This document shows, piece by piece, positions 59,837 to 64,000 of a stretch of DNA of 64,000 bases. Source of the stretch: Actinophytocola gossypii (GTDB taxonomy: Bacteria > Actinomycetota > Actinomycetes > Mycobacteriales > Pseudonocardiaceae); the NCBI RefSeq assembly GCF_025165815.1, contig NZ_JAFFZE010000009.1, positions 434,001 to 498,000 on the forward strand, written 5' to 3'. How positions within the stretch are numbered: the stretch's first letter is position 1; each line of letters opens with the position of its first letter. A program made the position numbers and the translations under genes. The notes below the pieces were generated by a model that was not told the DNA's origin, did not search any database, and was given only the letters and a program-made list of their open reading frames with translations.

Positions 59837-60538
59837 TCAGTTGGTGAACACCACGTCGGAGCAGTTGAAGAAGCCCTCGGGGCTGTCCGAGCGCTCCCAC
59901 ACCGAGTAGACGATGTGCCGGCCGGTCTTGTTCGGCATGGTCGCCGGCCAGGTGTACTCCGGGCCGTGCGGGCCGGTGCCGTTCACCGGCGGGTCGGTCA
60001 CCTCGTGCCACGGCTCGAGGTCGTCCCAGCCGAGCGGCTCGTTCGGGTTCCAGCCGTCCTTGGTGATGAACTGGTACCAGGTGCCGGGGTGCTGCGCCCA
60101 CGCGTTGTACCGGATGGTGACGTTGGCGCCGGCCCGTACCTCGGTGGTCGGCCAGTCGGTGCGCGCCAGCCGGTAGGCCGCGTACTTGTCCGACGGCCCG
60201 CACAGCGACCCGTCCGGCAGGCTCCGCCACTGGTCGCCGATGCTGGGCAGCAGGTTGCCGAACCAGTCCCACAGCGGCTGCTTGCCGCCCTGGGCGATCG
60301 CGGCCTGGCAGGCCGGGTTGGTCGGGTTCAGGTCGCCGCCGTTGCCACCTTCGAGGCCGTTGACGTAGCAGGCGTAGGTGCGGGTGGCCGGGAAGGTCAA
60401 CCCGCCGTGTGCCGACGCGGTCGGCGCCGGCACCACCACCAGCAGGGTCGCCGCGAGCGTGGTGATCGCGCCGAGCACCGTCGTGCGGCGGCCGACCCGG
60501 CGATCGGCTCGGCGGCCGGCTCTGCGTCTGGTCCTCAC
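59837..60538 (-). CDS. AA10 lytic polysaccharide monooxygenase 2
   Basis: A 233-residue secreted copper enzyme with a long, Arg-rich signal peptide (residues 1-43, cut ASA-H44). Copper ligands are His44 and His150 (NAWAQHPGTWYQF). GGNGGDLNPTNPACQAAIAQGGKQPLWDWFGNLL and EPLGWDDLEPWHEVTDPP resemble the ScLPMO10C/CelS2 branch (C1-oxidising on cellulose), so the two LPMOs here probably form a complementary pair, as in Streptomyces. No CBM is present. A perfect CebR box lies 28 bp upstream of its start. Confidence 0.93.
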   Translation of the reverse strand: MRTRRRAGRRADRRVGRRTTVLGAITTLAATLLVVVPAPTASAHGGLTFPATRTYACYVNGLEGGNGGDLNPTNPACQAAIAQGGKQPLWDWFGNLLPSIGDQWRSLPDGSLCGPSDKYAAYRLARTDWPTTEVRAGANVTIRYNAWAQHPGTWYQFITKDGWNPNEPLGWDDLEPWHEVTDPPVNGTGPHGPEYTWPATMPNKTGRHIVYSVWERSDSPEGFFNCSDVVFTN

Positions 60539-60565
60539 ATCGCCCTCCTTCGTTGGAGTTCAATG

Positions 60566-60579
60566 TGGGAGCGCTCCCA
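60566..60579 (-). promoter_or_regulatory. CebR operator upstream of LPMO 2
   Basis: Perfect TGGGAGCGCTCCCA, 28 bp before the LPMO 2 ATG in the 224-bp divergent region shared with GH48. Confidence 0.92.
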
Positions 60580-60700
60580 ACCTCTGAGCCTACCGCCGGG
60601 TGTCAATAGCCGCCCGCTCCGGTGCCGGACGAGCAGCTGGATCCGCCTCCAGACGTTGACACCTACTGTGATCAACTGCTAACAATTTGTGTACCCCTTG

Positions 60701-60714
60701 TGGGAGCGCTCCCA
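60701..60714 (+). promoter_or_regulatory. CebR operator upstream of GH48
   Basis: Perfect TGGGAGCGCTCCCA, 49 bp before the GH48 ATG. A second perfect copy lies exactly 84 bp downstream (8 helical turns), inside the gene. Confidence 0.92.
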
Positions 60715-60762
60715 GACTCCCATGCCCTGCATCCTCACTGCGACACCTGCTTGGAGCAACGG

Positions 60763-64000
<3,238 letters not shown>

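Noticed and set aside
60622-60762. A longer GH48 start at 60622
   Set aside because: The extra 47 residues contain several Cys, run across a CebR box and precede an obvious signal peptide starting MRRRR at 60763.

Overview
The window is very GC-rich, strongly codon-biased DNA with dense, often overlapping genes. Its gene content is typical of a filamentous actinobacterium: a CebR-type cellulose regulon, an F420/LLM-type oxidoreductase, an ESX/type VII-like secretion cassette, a DUF574 methyltransferase, and many acyl-CoA genes with GTGA or ATGA start/stop overlaps. Recurrent TCCACAGTGG in coding DNA and the general gene content suggest Pseudonocardiales (Amycolatopsis/Saccharothrix/Lentzea-like). 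This placement is inference; no rRNA or marker gene is present.

Layout. 0-2 kb: the end of a sugar ABC permease and a sulfatase. 1.9-38.8 kb: a large catabolic island for a CoA-activated carboxylic acid. It holds an LLM oxidoreductase, a TetR regulator, and a thiolase/phosphotransferase/DUF6285-acyl-CoA dehydrogenase/racemase/ligase operon. It continues with a second TetR and a nine-gene beta-oxidation operon containing two heteromeric acyl-CoA dehydrogenase pairs. An ABC-F/HflX ribosome-associated pair on the other strand interrupts it. After that come an HpaB-family protein, two cassettes of acyl-CoA ligase + stand-alone ketosynthase with MarR regulators, a Liv-type (hydrophobic/branched-chain substrate) ABC importer, and a final ligase. 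A 14-bp palindrome, TGAC-N6-GTCA (consensus TGACRTCGAYGTCA), recurs in the promoters of the main transcription units. It ties them into one putative regulon, probably controlled by the TetR at 10.6 kb.

38.8-47.5 kb: miscellaneous metabolism. It includes a DUF2231 membrane protein, a deletion-derived pseudogene of a FAD/Fe-S dehydrogenase, a PPC/DUF296 protein, a PoxB-like thiamine-diphosphate enzyme, and a small sugar-acid-like set (enolase-superfamily dehydratase with a 3' frameshift, XRE regulator, SDR, fumarylacetoacetase-family protein). 47.6-53 kb: a Ser/Thr kinase, then an MFS exporter coupled to an EspC-like protein, a large Gly/Ala-rich type VII secretion candidate and a PsbP/Mog1-like partner. 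53-55.8 kb: a secreted metallophosphoesterase and a methyltransferase.

55.8-64 kb: a cellulose/mannan degradation cluster: GH5 mannanase, LacI regulator CebR, GH6, two AA10 LPMOs, GH48 and GH9 (cut by the window end). Six copies of the CebR operator (TGGGAGCGCTCCCA or one-mismatch variants) sit in its promoters. One of them lies inside the GH48 signal-peptide codons.
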